From the NCBI GenBank assembly GCA_020721225.1, contig DYNE01000016.1, positions 1 through 45,397 of the forward strand: a DNA stretch of 45,397 bases, read 5' to 3'. A model generated the notes under the pieces. That model had not been told where the DNA came from, ran no database searches, and was given only the letters and a program-made list of their open reading frames with translations. Position 1 is the first letter of the stretch. Each line of letters starts with the position of its first letter. Positions 39,016 through 45,397 of this stretch are shown here, one piece after another. Both the position numbers and the translations under genes were made by a program. Source of the stretch: Pelodictyon luteolum (GTDB lineage Bacteria; Bacteroidota; Chlorobiia; Chlorobiales; Chlorobiaceae).

Positions 39016-39987
39016 TCATTTCTTCTCCAAAACTTCCTTCACCTCCTCGATAAGTGCTGGTATTACCTCCCGGACATCGCCGACGATACCATAATCGGCC
39101 GCGTCGAAAATCGGAGCGTGAGGGTCGCTGTTTACTGCAACGACGGTACGCGCTGAAGACAATCCGGCAAGATGCTGCACGGCTCCGGAAATGCCGCAGG
39201 CTATATAGAGATCGGGAGCGACCGACTTACCGGTCTGCCCTATCTGATCGCTGTGCGGACGCCACCCTTCATCAACGGCAGAGCGACTCGCTCCAACACC
39301 GCCGCCAAGCAATGACGCCAGTTCTTCAAGCAGAACGAACTGATCTTTGCCGCCCATACCGCGCCCACCTGCAACAATGATATTCGCTTCGGCAATGCTC
39401 CTGCGCGAATCACCTGCAGTAATCGACCTGATAAACAGGTTATCATGCGGCACAAAAAAGGGTGCTGCGTCAAAAAAAACACAGTGGGGGCGGTCCGGAC
39501 TCATAAAAGCGCTCCGCAGCTGCTCCCGTCCCTGTAAAAAGATCCTGATCTTCGCTGCTGGCTGATAAGCCGCAAGAACAAGACCGGAGTAAATATACCT
39601 TCTGCAGAGCCCACTCTGCAGAGAACCTCCGGTACACCCGCCAAGCAGCGATGCGTGAAGAGCCTCTGCGAGGCATGGAGCAAGTCTTTTGCCTGTAACG
39701 GTTGCCCCGATAACAATGTCGGAGCAGGCCTCTTCTGCGACCAGCGTAGTCAGAATGCGACAGAGCACAGTTGATGACGGCAAGGCAAGAGCCTCATCCG
39801 AGGCATGATAGATCGTACCGTTACCATACAGATCAGCGAGCGCTGTCGGCTTGAGAGGGCCTGCGACGAATCCGGAAACCTTGTCTCCTGACTGAGTTGC
39901 CTCCTGTTGAACCCTGTTCCAGACATCGACAGCGACGTTGCTGATAAAACCGTCTCTCTGTTCGAGAAAAACAAGATAGTAAGCCAT
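39016..39987 (-). CDS. etfA: Electron transfer flavoprotein alpha subunit
   Basis: FAD-binding subunit of the electron-carrying ETF heterodimer. From ATG 39987 it has 323 residues, with the C-terminal FAD domain motifs GRGMGGKDQFVLLEEL, QIGQTGKSVAPDLYIACG, GISGAVQHLAG and VNSDPHAPIFDAADYG. GGAG precedes this ATG; an upstream frame extension to 40062 overlaps etfB and is not used. etfB ends only 4 bases before. Confidence 0.94.
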   Translation of the reverse strand: MAYYLVFLEQRDGFISNVAVDVWNRVQQEATQSGDKVSGFVAGPLKPTALADLYGNGTIYHASDEALALPSSTVLCRILTTLVAEEACSDIVIGATVTGKRLAPCLAEALHASLLGGCTGGSLQSGLCRRYIYSGLVLAAYQPAAKIRIFLQGREQLRSAFMSPDRPHCVFFDAAPFFVPHDNLFIRSITAGDSRRSIAEANIIVAGGRGMGGKDQFVLLEELASLLGGGVGASRSAVDEGWRPHSDQIGQTGKSVAPDLYIACGISGAVQHLAGLSSARTVVAVNSDPHAPIFDAADYGIVGDVREVIPALIEEVKEVLEKK

Positions 39988-39991
39988 TCCT

Positions 39992-40750
39992 TTACTCCTG
40001 CACTGTTTTAAAGAGACCTGCCTGATGCAGCAATCCGGCAAGTTCTGCCGGAGTTGCCGCAAAACAGCACGACTTTCTGCTCAATACCAGCTCAGCACTT
40101 CTCAACCGTACCAGAGGGTCCGGAGGCACCGAAGCCGATATGATTTCAAGCGATTTTTTCCGTGCCTCCATAATCTGCCTTATTCCGGTTTTCCTCGGAA
40201 TGTTCAAACCCTTCTCGGTACTGATTACGAGAGGATAACAGGCGTCGATACACTCCATGCCGCCATCGGCCTCTCTTTCAAGCTCAAGGCGCTCTCCGTC
40301 ACTCCTGAGTGCCGTAACCGGCCCGGTGAATGGCATACCGAGCATACCGGCAAGCATTGCGGGAACCGAACCATTCTGCAGATCCAGAGACTCCCTCCCG
40401 CAAAGCACAAGTTCGGGAAGCTCCTTCCCATAGATGTTCCTAATTGCTTCGGCCAAAACCCAAGCGGCCTGAAAAGAGTCCTGTAATGGCAATGATCGTA
40501 CCTCGACCGCTCTGTCGGCACCCATGGCAAGCGCCTTCTGCAACAGCTCTTTTCCGGCTTCAGGAGCTGCTGCCAGAGCAATAACGACTGAACCCGGAAA
40601 CTGTTCTTTCAGGCGAACAGCCTCCTCGACAGCATACTCATCGTATGGATTCATGACCCAGGCAACCCGCGATAGATCGAGCGCTCCATCGACCACAGCA
40701 ACAGATGAGGGTAAGTCGGGAACCTGACAGATGCAGACGGCGATATTCAT
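39992..40750 (-). CDS. etfB: Electron transfer flavoprotein beta subunit
   Basis: The 252-residue partner of etfA, with the family N-terminus MNIAVCICQVPD and the NPYDEYAVEEAVRLKE motif, and a domain binding AMP or, in bifurcating ETFs, a second FAD. Which type this is cannot be read by eye. The pair has no adjacent acyl-CoA dehydrogenase, ETF-quinone reductase or fixCX gene, so the electron donor is unknown. Confidence 0.93.
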   Translation of the reverse strand: MNIAVCICQVPDLPSSVAVVDGALDLSRVAWVMNPYDEYAVEEAVRLKEQFPGSVVIALAAAPEAGKELLQKALAMGADRAVEVRSLPLQDSFQAAWVLAEAIRNIYGKELPELVLCGRESLDLQNGSVPAMLAGMLGMPFTGPVTALRSDGERLELEREADGGMECIDACYPLVISTEKGLNIPRKTGIRQIMEARKKSLEIISASVPPDPLVRLRSAELVLSRKSCCFAATPAELAGLLHQAGLFKTVQE

Positions 40751-40784
40751 GTGACTGAAGAATCGTTATTAACCGCAGTGCAAT

Positions 40785-40812
40785 AAAAAAGCCGCATAAA
40801 AGCGGCTTTTAA
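40785..40812 (-). terminator. Terminator after tRNA-Leu
   Basis: AAAAGCCGC (40787-40795) pairs with GCGGCTTTT (40802-40810); on the minus strand the T-run follows, closing the tRNA transcript. Confidence 0.85.
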
Positions 40813-40822
40813 CAAAAATATG

Positions 40823-40904
40823 TGCCCGAGAGGAGATTCGAACTCCTACACCTTTCGGCGCTACCCCCTCAAGATAGTGTGTCTACCAATTTCACCACTC
40901 GGGC
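40823..40904 (-). tRNA. tRNA-Leu (GAG)
   Basis: The reverse complement shows acceptor GCCCGAG/CTCGGGC, a D arm, a CTATC/GGTAG anticodon stem with loop TTGAGGG (anticodon GAG), a variable arm and T arm GTTCGAATC. The 3' CCA is not encoded. Confidence 0.93.
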
Positions 40905-40934
40905 ATCGATCAAAATAAAGAACGTTCTGTAAAG

Positions 40935-41007
40935 TGAGAATAGAAGGACTCGAACCTTCGACCCTCTGCTTAAAAGGCAGATGCTCTACCGACTGAGCTA
41001 TATTCTC
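40935..41007 (-). tRNA. tRNA-Lys (TTT)
   Basis: Acceptor GAGAATA/TATTCTC, D arm GCTCAGTCGGTAGAGC, anticodon stem TCTGC/GCAGA with loop CTTTTAA (anticodon TTT), and T loop GTTCGAGTC. CCA is not encoded. It is 30 bases upstream of tRNA-Leu on the same strand. Confidence 0.97.
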
Positions 41008-41042
41008 GACCTGAAACAACAGTACGGATAACAATCCGGAAC

Positions 41043-41150
41043 TTACTTGTTCTGGTAGCGCAGGCGCTTCTTATGCCTGTTCTTCCGACGCATTTTTTTG
41101 CGTTTGTGCACCGCCATCTTATGGCGTTTTCTTTTTTTTCCGCAGGGCAT
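41043..41150 (-). CDS. Small basic AURKAIP1/COX24-domain protein, putative ribosomal protein
   Basis: A 35-residue protein with more than half Lys/Arg/His (MPCGKKRKRHKMAVHKRKK...), matching the short AURKAIP1/COX24-domain proteins seen in Bacteroidota and Chlorobi; homologues in other bacteria are small-subunit ribosomal proteins. AAGAGGA lies upstream of the ATG. It is 35 bases before tRNA-Lys, so the three genes may form one transcript. It is too short for most gene callers. Confidence 0.8.
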   Translation of the reverse strand: MPCGKKRKRHKMAVHKRKKMRRKNRHKKRLRYQNK

Positions 41151-41182
41151 GTAGTAAAATTCCTCTTGTTTTAAAGGCTGTT

Positions 41183-41210
41183 AATATAGGATTAATTTTT
41201 ATATCTGCAA
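41183..41210 (-). promoter_or_regulatory. Candidate promoter of the small basic protein and tRNAs
   Basis: On the minus strand TTGCAG (41205-41210) and TATATT (41183-41188) are 16 bp apart, about 30 bases upstream of the ATG. The -10 is good, the -35 weak. Confidence 0.4.
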
Positions 41211-41279
41211 ACACCTGTTCATATTTCTTCTCATTTTCCTGTTCCGAACATGAGCCGCATCAATGTAAACCGTTACGTT

Positions 41280-42590
41280 TCAAGCGTTCATGTATTTGAA
41301 AAAATCCTTGTTATCCTTTGTGTCGCTCATTTTCTCGCGCATGAACTCCATGCACTCGACAGGATTCTTGTCGGCAAGGTATTTTCTCAGCAGCCAGGTT
41401 CTCGACAGCTCTTCCTGACTGAAGAGCAGCTCCTCCTTGCGGGTTCCGGAACGGAGAATGTCGATAGCCGGAAAAATTCTGCGTTCGGAAAGCCTGCGAT
41501 CGAGCACAAGCTCCATGTTGCCGGTTCCTTTGAACTCCTCGAAAATAACGTCGTCCATTCGGGAACCGGTATCGACAAGAGCTGTGGCAATGATGGTGAG
41601 GCTGCCTCCCTCCTCGATGTTACGGGCCGCACCGAAAAAGCGTTTAGGCTTGGTGAGCGCATTGGCATCGATACCGCCGGAAAGAATCTTGCCGGAGTGA
41701 GGAATGATGGTATTGTGCGCACGAGCGAGCCTGGTGATGGAATCGAGCAGGATCACCACATCCCGACCGACCTCTACAAGCCGTTTAGCCTTTTCAAGTA
41801 CCATATCAGCAACCTGGACGTGACGTTCGGGATCCTCGTCGAAGGTAGAGCTGACCACTTCAGCCTCTACGCTGCGCGCCATGTCGGTCACCTCTTCGGG
41901 ACGTTCATCGATCAGAAGCACGATCAGAAAAACTTCGGGATGGTTCTTAATGATTGCATTGGCGATCATCTGCAGCAGCATGGTCTTTCCGGTTTTAGGC
42001 TGTGCGACGATCAGACCGCGCTGGCCCTTGCCGATCGGGGTAAAAATATCCATGATCCTGCCGCAGTATTCCGTCTGGCGGGTTTCAAGCTTCAGGCGTT
42101 GATTGGGAAACAGCGGGGTGAGGTTTTCAAAAAACGGCCGTTCCCTGGTGATTTCAGGATCGTTTCCGTCGATGGTATTGATTTTCAGCAGGGCAAAAAA
42201 ACGCTCACCCTCTTTCGGTGCACGCACCTGGCCTGATACGGTATCGCCGGTGCGCATATTGAACCGCTTGATCTGGGACGGAGAAACATAGATATCGTCA
42301 GGAGAGGAGAGATAGTTGTAATTGGCGGAACGCAAAAACCCGTATCCTTCAGGAATAACCTGCAGAACTCCGGTATTGACCATCACCTGGGCGCCTTCAG
42401 GATCCGAAATTTTCTGTGACTGCGCCTCTATAATCTTGAATATCAGCTCTTCTTTCCGTAAGCCGGCCGCAGATACCCCTATTTCTTTTGCAAGAGCATT
42501 CAACTCATACACTTTCTTTTTCTGGAGTACATTGATGTCCAGACCCTTGGAAACCGAATTGTTCGACATGGTATTAGTGATTGTATTCAA
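41280..42590 (-). CDS. rho: Transcription termination factor Rho
   Basis: Hexameric RNA helicase. The 436 residues have an N-terminal helical part, the cold-shock RNA-binding domain ([21 protein letters not shown]), the ATPase P-loop QPKTGKT in [16 protein letters not shown], and Walker [17 protein letters not shown]. The C-terminus ends [16 protein letters not shown]. An in-frame ATG at 42569 is an alternative start. Confidence 0.97.
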   Translation of the reverse strand: MNTITNTMSNNSVSKGLDINVLQKKKVYELNALAKEIGVSAAGLRKEELIFKIIEAQSQKISDPEGAQVMVNTGVLQVIPEGYGFLRSANYNYLSSPDDIYVSPSQIKRFNMRTGDTVSGQVRAPKEGERFFALLKINTIDGNDPEITRERPFFENLTPLFPNQRLKLETRQTEYCGRIMDIFTPIGKGQRGLIVAQPKTGKTMLLQMIANAIIKNHPEVFLIVLLIDERPEEVTDMARSVEAEVVSSTFDEDPERHVQVADMVLEKAKRLVEVGRDVVILLDSITRLARAHNTIIPHSGKILSGGIDANALTKPKRFFGAARNIEEGGSLTIIATALVDTGSRMDDVIFEEFKGTGNMELVLDRRLSERRIFPAIDILRSGTRKEELLFSQEELSRTWLLRKYLADKNPVECMEFMREKMSDTKDNKDFFKYMNA

Positions 42591-42890
42591 ATCATGGTAG
42601 TTAAAAAAGCTGCGGCAAAATCACCGGAACAGCTGCTGGCTGCCGGTGAAAAGTAAAACGTATCGCCCCCGGTTGAGGGGTTTACCGGAAAAACCATTGT
42701 ATTGCAACATGATATCGATAAACAGAAGAATAAAGAGGAAGAGTGGCCGTATAGCGAACAGGGATGAAACCGGGATTTATCCAATGGGATTTTCCCTACG
42801 GATACTCGAAGTTTTCTTGTAGTTACCACAAATATATAATTTTTTCTCATAAAAAAGTATCGACAGAACATCAGCCCCTTAACCCTGCGA
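42591..42890. other. Rho upstream region, 300 bp without a gene
   Basis: No coding sequence is supported. Two stem-loops lie just upstream of rho on the minus strand: TCACCGG/CCGGTGA (42621-42649), and CCCC/GGGG or CCGGT/ACCGG (42667-42688) as alternatives. An AT-rich stretch (about 42830-42850) probably holds the promoter. Self-regulation of rho through its leader is known in Escherichia coli; here it is only a possibility. Confidence 0.4.
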
Positions 42891-44165
42891 TTACTGAAAC
42901 CTCTTCAGGGAAAGAATATCTCCGGCAAGAAAAAAAGAACCGGTTACAAGAATCATATCCTGAGGATCTGCATGTAGCAGAATATGTTCAAGCCCTTCCC
43001 GAGGGGTATCGAAAACAGATGGCTCATAACCCTCCTGCCTCAGGAGTTCAGCAAGCTCTGCTGCAGGAAAACTCCTTTCGGAAGGAATCGTCACAACTGT
43101 AAAGTCTGCCTTCAGAGGCAGCAGATGCCGAATCATAGCCACTGCGTCCTTGTCGGATGCCAGACCAGTAAGGATGTGCATCGCACGGTAACGGAATCTG
43201 AACAGTGCAAGCGTTGCCGCTGTCTGGCGCATCCCGTCCCCATTATGCGAAACATCAAGAAAAAGATCCGGCCTGGAGGAGATTTTTTCGAGTCGTCCCC
43301 GGTAACCGGTCTGAAGCAGATTTGCAAGCCCTGTTCTCACCGCATCTTCACCAACGCCGGCAGCTTCGGCAACCATAACGGCCAGCGAGAGGTTCGAAGC
43401 ATGGAAACCGCCGGTTACAGGGGCCTGCAAGTGGCTATACCGCATGCTGCCGCGTATGAGCGTAAACTCCAGAAGCCCTGGCTCTTCCCGGTCAACCCTG
43501 TACCGTGCATCCCTGCCCAATATGAAGAGAGGAATGCCGCACTTCACGGCTGTCCTTTCAATAACAGCAAGCGCTTCAGGATCGGTTACCGCCGTAAATG
43601 CCAGCGAGTCGCGGTTCATGATTGCCGCTTTTTCATAGGCTATCATGGCAGAAGTCGTGCCGAGCCAGTCGGTATGATCGCTCCCGATAGAGCTGATGAC
43701 CGCGTAATCGGAAACGACGGTATTGGTTGCGTCAAGTCTGCCGCCCATCCCGGTTTCAATAACTGCAACCTCGACCTGTTCATCTGCAAACCAGGCGAAA
43801 GCAAGGGCTGTCGTAGCCTCGAAAAACGTTGCCTGGAGCGAAATAACGGCATCCTTCATAACGGAACAGTATGAGGCAACCTGTTCAGGAGAGATCTGCA
43901 CCCCGTCAATACGCATCCGTTCCGTAAAATCAACCAGATGGGGCGATGTATAGAGCGCGGTTTTTCTACCCGACGCATGAAACATCGCAGCAAGAGCCGA
44001 TGCGGTCGTACCTTTTCCATTGGTTCCGGCAATATGCACAATGGTTCCCAAACGTTTGTGCGGCGACTGAAAAACATCAAGCAGCCGCTCAACCCGCTCA
44101 AGACCAGGCTTCATGCCAAACCGGTGCAGCGGAAAAAGAAAGTCAAGTGCCTGCTGATAATTCAA
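42891..44165 (-). CDS. folC: Bifunctional folylpolyglutamate synthase/dihydrofolate synthase
   Basis: Mur-ligase family enzyme that adds glutamate to folates. The 424 residues include the P-loop HIAGTNGKGTTAS (about 43-55), the metal-binding IETGMGGRLDATNTV and SIGSDHTDWLG motifs, and a C-terminal Rossmann domain. Length is normal. It lies 12 bases after ruvA. Confidence 0.94.
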   Translation of the reverse strand: MNYQQALDFLFPLHRFGMKPGLERVERLLDVFQSPHKRLGTIVHIAGTNGKGTTASALAAMFHASGRKTALYTSPHLVDFTERMRIDGVQISPEQVASYCSVMKDAVISLQATFFEATTALAFAWFADEQVEVAVIETGMGGRLDATNTVVSDYAVISSIGSDHTDWLGTTSAMIAYEKAAIMNRDSLAFTAVTDPEALAVIERTAVKCGIPLFILGRDARYRVDREEPGLLEFTLIRGSMRYSHLQAPVTGGFHASNLSLAVMVAEAAGVGEDAVRTGLANLLQTGYRGRLEKISSRPDLFLDVSHNGDGMRQTAATLALFRFRYRAMHILTGLASDKDAVAMIRHLLPLKADFTVVTIPSERSFPAAELAELLRQEGYEPSVFDTPREGLEHILLHADPQDMILVTGSFFLAGDILSLKRFQ

Positions 44166-44177
44166 CGTTGCGGTAAA

Positions 44178-44789
44178 CTAACTGTTACGGATCGAAACAA
44201 GTGCGGACTTCACCACATCCTCGACGCTGAGCGACGTATTCCCCTCGAGAATGCCCGTTACCGCTTTCTGCGCCGCCGGTTTTGAAAATCCAAGTGTAAG
44301 GAGCGCATTGAGAGCGTCGTCTTTTATCTGCATAGCATGGCTGCCTGCTGAACCGGAAGCGATGAATTTTGCGGCATCAGGAGACATTTTGAGAATTCTG
44401 TCCCGTAATTCAAGAATAATTCTTGCCGCTGTTTTTTTACCGACGCCACTGATGCCGTAAAGCCGTTCTGGCGCATTGGCCATAATGGCTTCGTGAACTT
44501 CATGAACCTGAAGTCCTGAAAGCACGGCAAGGGCAAGTTTCGGACCAACCCCGGTCGTAAGCAGAAGCAGGCGGAACAACTGCCGCTCGGATTCGCTTGA
44601 AAAACCGTAAAGCAGGAAAGCGTCTTCTTTTACCGAAAGGTGGGCGTACAAAAACACCTCCTCGCCAGGCTGGGGAAGCTGCCGATAAGTAAATGCTGAT
44701 ACAAGAAAGCGGTACCCGATACCGGATACATCGACAACCGCTTCTTCCGGCATGGCTGAAGTCAGCCTGCCCCGGAAATATGCAAACAT
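44178..44789 (-). CDS. ruvA: Holliday junction DNA helicase RuvA
   Basis: From ATG 44789 the product has 203 residues, the usual size, beginning [23 protein letters not shown] (OB domain). Two helix-hairpin-helix segments ([16 protein letters not shown] and [16 protein letters not shown]) and domain III follow. An upstream ATG at 44891 adds 34 non-conserved residues. ruvB and ruvC are not adjacent. Confidence 0.95.
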   Translation of the reverse strand: MFAYFRGRLTSAMPEEAVVDVSGIGYRFLVSAFTYRQLPQPGEEVFLYAHLSVKEDAFLLYGFSSESERQLFRLLLLTTGVGPKLALAVLSGLQVHEVHEAIMANAPERLYGISGVGKKTAARIILELRDRILKMSPDAAKFIASGSAGSHAMQIKDDALNALLTLGFSKPAAQKAVTGILEGNTSLSVEDVVKSALVSIRNS

Positions 44790-44908
44790 GAGTGGAGTAT
44801 CTGTAATCGTCCGGAAAACGCACCGCACATAAAAGTGAACGGCACGAACCGGACGAATAGCGTAACAAATCAAAACCGGCCGTACATCCAAAAAAAATAC
44901 CGTTCGGA

Positions 44909-45184
44909 CTACTCGGCTTTACCGTAATTATTAAAAAGTCTGGTCAGCTGTGATTTCTTGCGGGAAGCCTTGTTGGGATGGATATAGCGTTTGACACCCA
45001 GACGGTCAAGCTTCTGGACGGCGGAACGGTATGCCGCCTCGACTTCGTTCCTGTCTGCACGAGCATCGATCAGCTTCTGCATATTCTTCAGAAGAACTTT
45101 CAGTTCTTTTTTTCTTGCCCGGTTTCTGGCGTTTTTTCTCTCTGACTGACGGAGTCTTTTCTCAGCCGATTTGTGTAGAGGCAT
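44909..45184 (-). CDS. rpsT: 30S ribosomal protein S20
   Basis: A 91-residue, very basic protein beginning [20 protein letters not shown], the family's N-terminus (MANxKSAxKRxRQxEKRR type), ending with [15 protein letters not shown]. It binds 16S rRNA early in assembly. Confidence 0.96.
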   Translation of the reverse strand: MPLHKSAEKRLRQSERKNARNRARKKELKVLLKNMQKLIDARADRNEVEAAYRSAVQKLDRLGVKRYIHPNKASRKKSQLTRLFNNYGKAE

Positions 45185-45201
45185 AAACGAATGCTGTTAA
45201 G

Positions 45202-45230
45202 GATATAAAGAATTGGTCTGCACGTTTCAA
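45202..45230 (-). promoter_or_regulatory. Promoter of rpsT
   Basis: On the minus strand TTGAAA (45225-45230) and TATATC (45202-45207) with an exact 17-bp spacer. The ATG is about 17 bases after the -10, so the leader is very short and may lack a full Shine-Dalgarno site. Confidence 0.55.
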
Positions 45231-45310
45231 TAACAAAAGGCATGTAATATACAATAACAAGCAGAAATACAAAAACAAAATTCGCTCCCGCCATTCATCC
45301 CCGTTACGTA

Positions 45311-45397
45311 CGGAGGAGGTAAAAGGAGGAATGACTTGTTTTTAGGGAACCTCTATAAATTCTGATTTCCGAAAACGAGTCGACGAGAATATCTGGG
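45311..45397 (+). other. Possible gene start interrupted by an insertion sequence end
   Basis: GGAGGAGGTAAAAGGAGG leads to an ATG (45331) that runs only four sense codons before TAG. The stop lies at the junction with AGGGAACCTCTATAAATTC, which resembles a terminal repeat of an insertion sequence. The rest of the window (to 45397) has no recognisable coding content. Whether this is a transposon end cannot be shown without the sequence beyond the edge. Confidence 0.3.

Noticed and set aside
41250-42236. A 328-codon open frame on the plus strand opposite rho
   Set aside because: rho is complete on the other strand with all motifs; the antisense frame is not recognisable as a protein.
42984-43874. 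A 296-codon open frame opposite folC
   Set aside because: Antisense to an intact folC; no start signal or family match.

Overview
The window is chromosomal DNA of a green sulfur bacterium (Chlorobiaceae, Chlorobium/Pelodictyon type). The clearest signs are a Rieske-cytochrome b operon without a cytochrome c1 or f gene, next to a CrtC-type carotenoid 1,2-hydratase. The sequence also has moderate G+C, weak Shine-Dalgarno signals at many starts, and envelope genes of a Gram-negative cell (bamA, lpxB, kdsD). The assignment comes from protein families and gene neighbourhood read by eye; no search was run.

Layout. 1-3471: petC-petB and crtC on the minus strand, preceded by a solo copy of a structured repeat. 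3584-5285: tRNA-Phe and gltX. 5542-8264: ftsH, a half-size TauE-like membrane protein and an HU/IHF protein, all plus strand. 8299-13417: a tight minus-strand run rodA-mtaB-apt-ion transporter-unknown. 13518-17106: era facing cmk-rpsA across a strong shared terminator. 17225-22222: plus-strand run ychF-murI-ispH-iron-sulfur flavoprotein. 22223-22628: a large composite repeat with a G-rich heptamer array. 22629-25545: lpxB plus a small membrane protein, divergent from a phosphohexomutase. 25724-28120: an ECF sigma factor, a putative anti-sigma protein and two Spy/CpxP-like proteins, followed by a second composite repeat. 28505-33937: flippase, kdsD, sucD, gatA. 34110-38234: uppS (with a possible leader peptide), bamA and a small outer-membrane barrel. 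38335-45184: bifunctional nuclease, etfBA, two tRNAs with a tiny ribosomal-type gene, rho, folC, ruvA, rpsT. The right edge looks like the start of a gene cut by an insertion sequence.

Most genes are conserved housekeeping: translation (gltX, gatA, rpsA, rpsT, mtaB, tRNAs), envelope building (rodA, murI, lpxB, kdsD, uppS, bamA, flippase), quality control (ftsH), and electron or carbon metabolism (petCB, sucD, etfBA, the GltD-like flavoprotein). Many neighbouring pairs are a few bases apart or nearly overlap.

No large unknown gene system is visible. The less ordinary material is of two kinds. One is a family of composite repeats made of a variable hairpin followed by a constant ATACTCC tail; two copies have opposed arrays around a core and both sit between converging genes. 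The other is the sigma/anti-sigma/Spy locus, where the first Spy-like gene appears frameshifted and is followed by two mutually exclusive inverted repeats.
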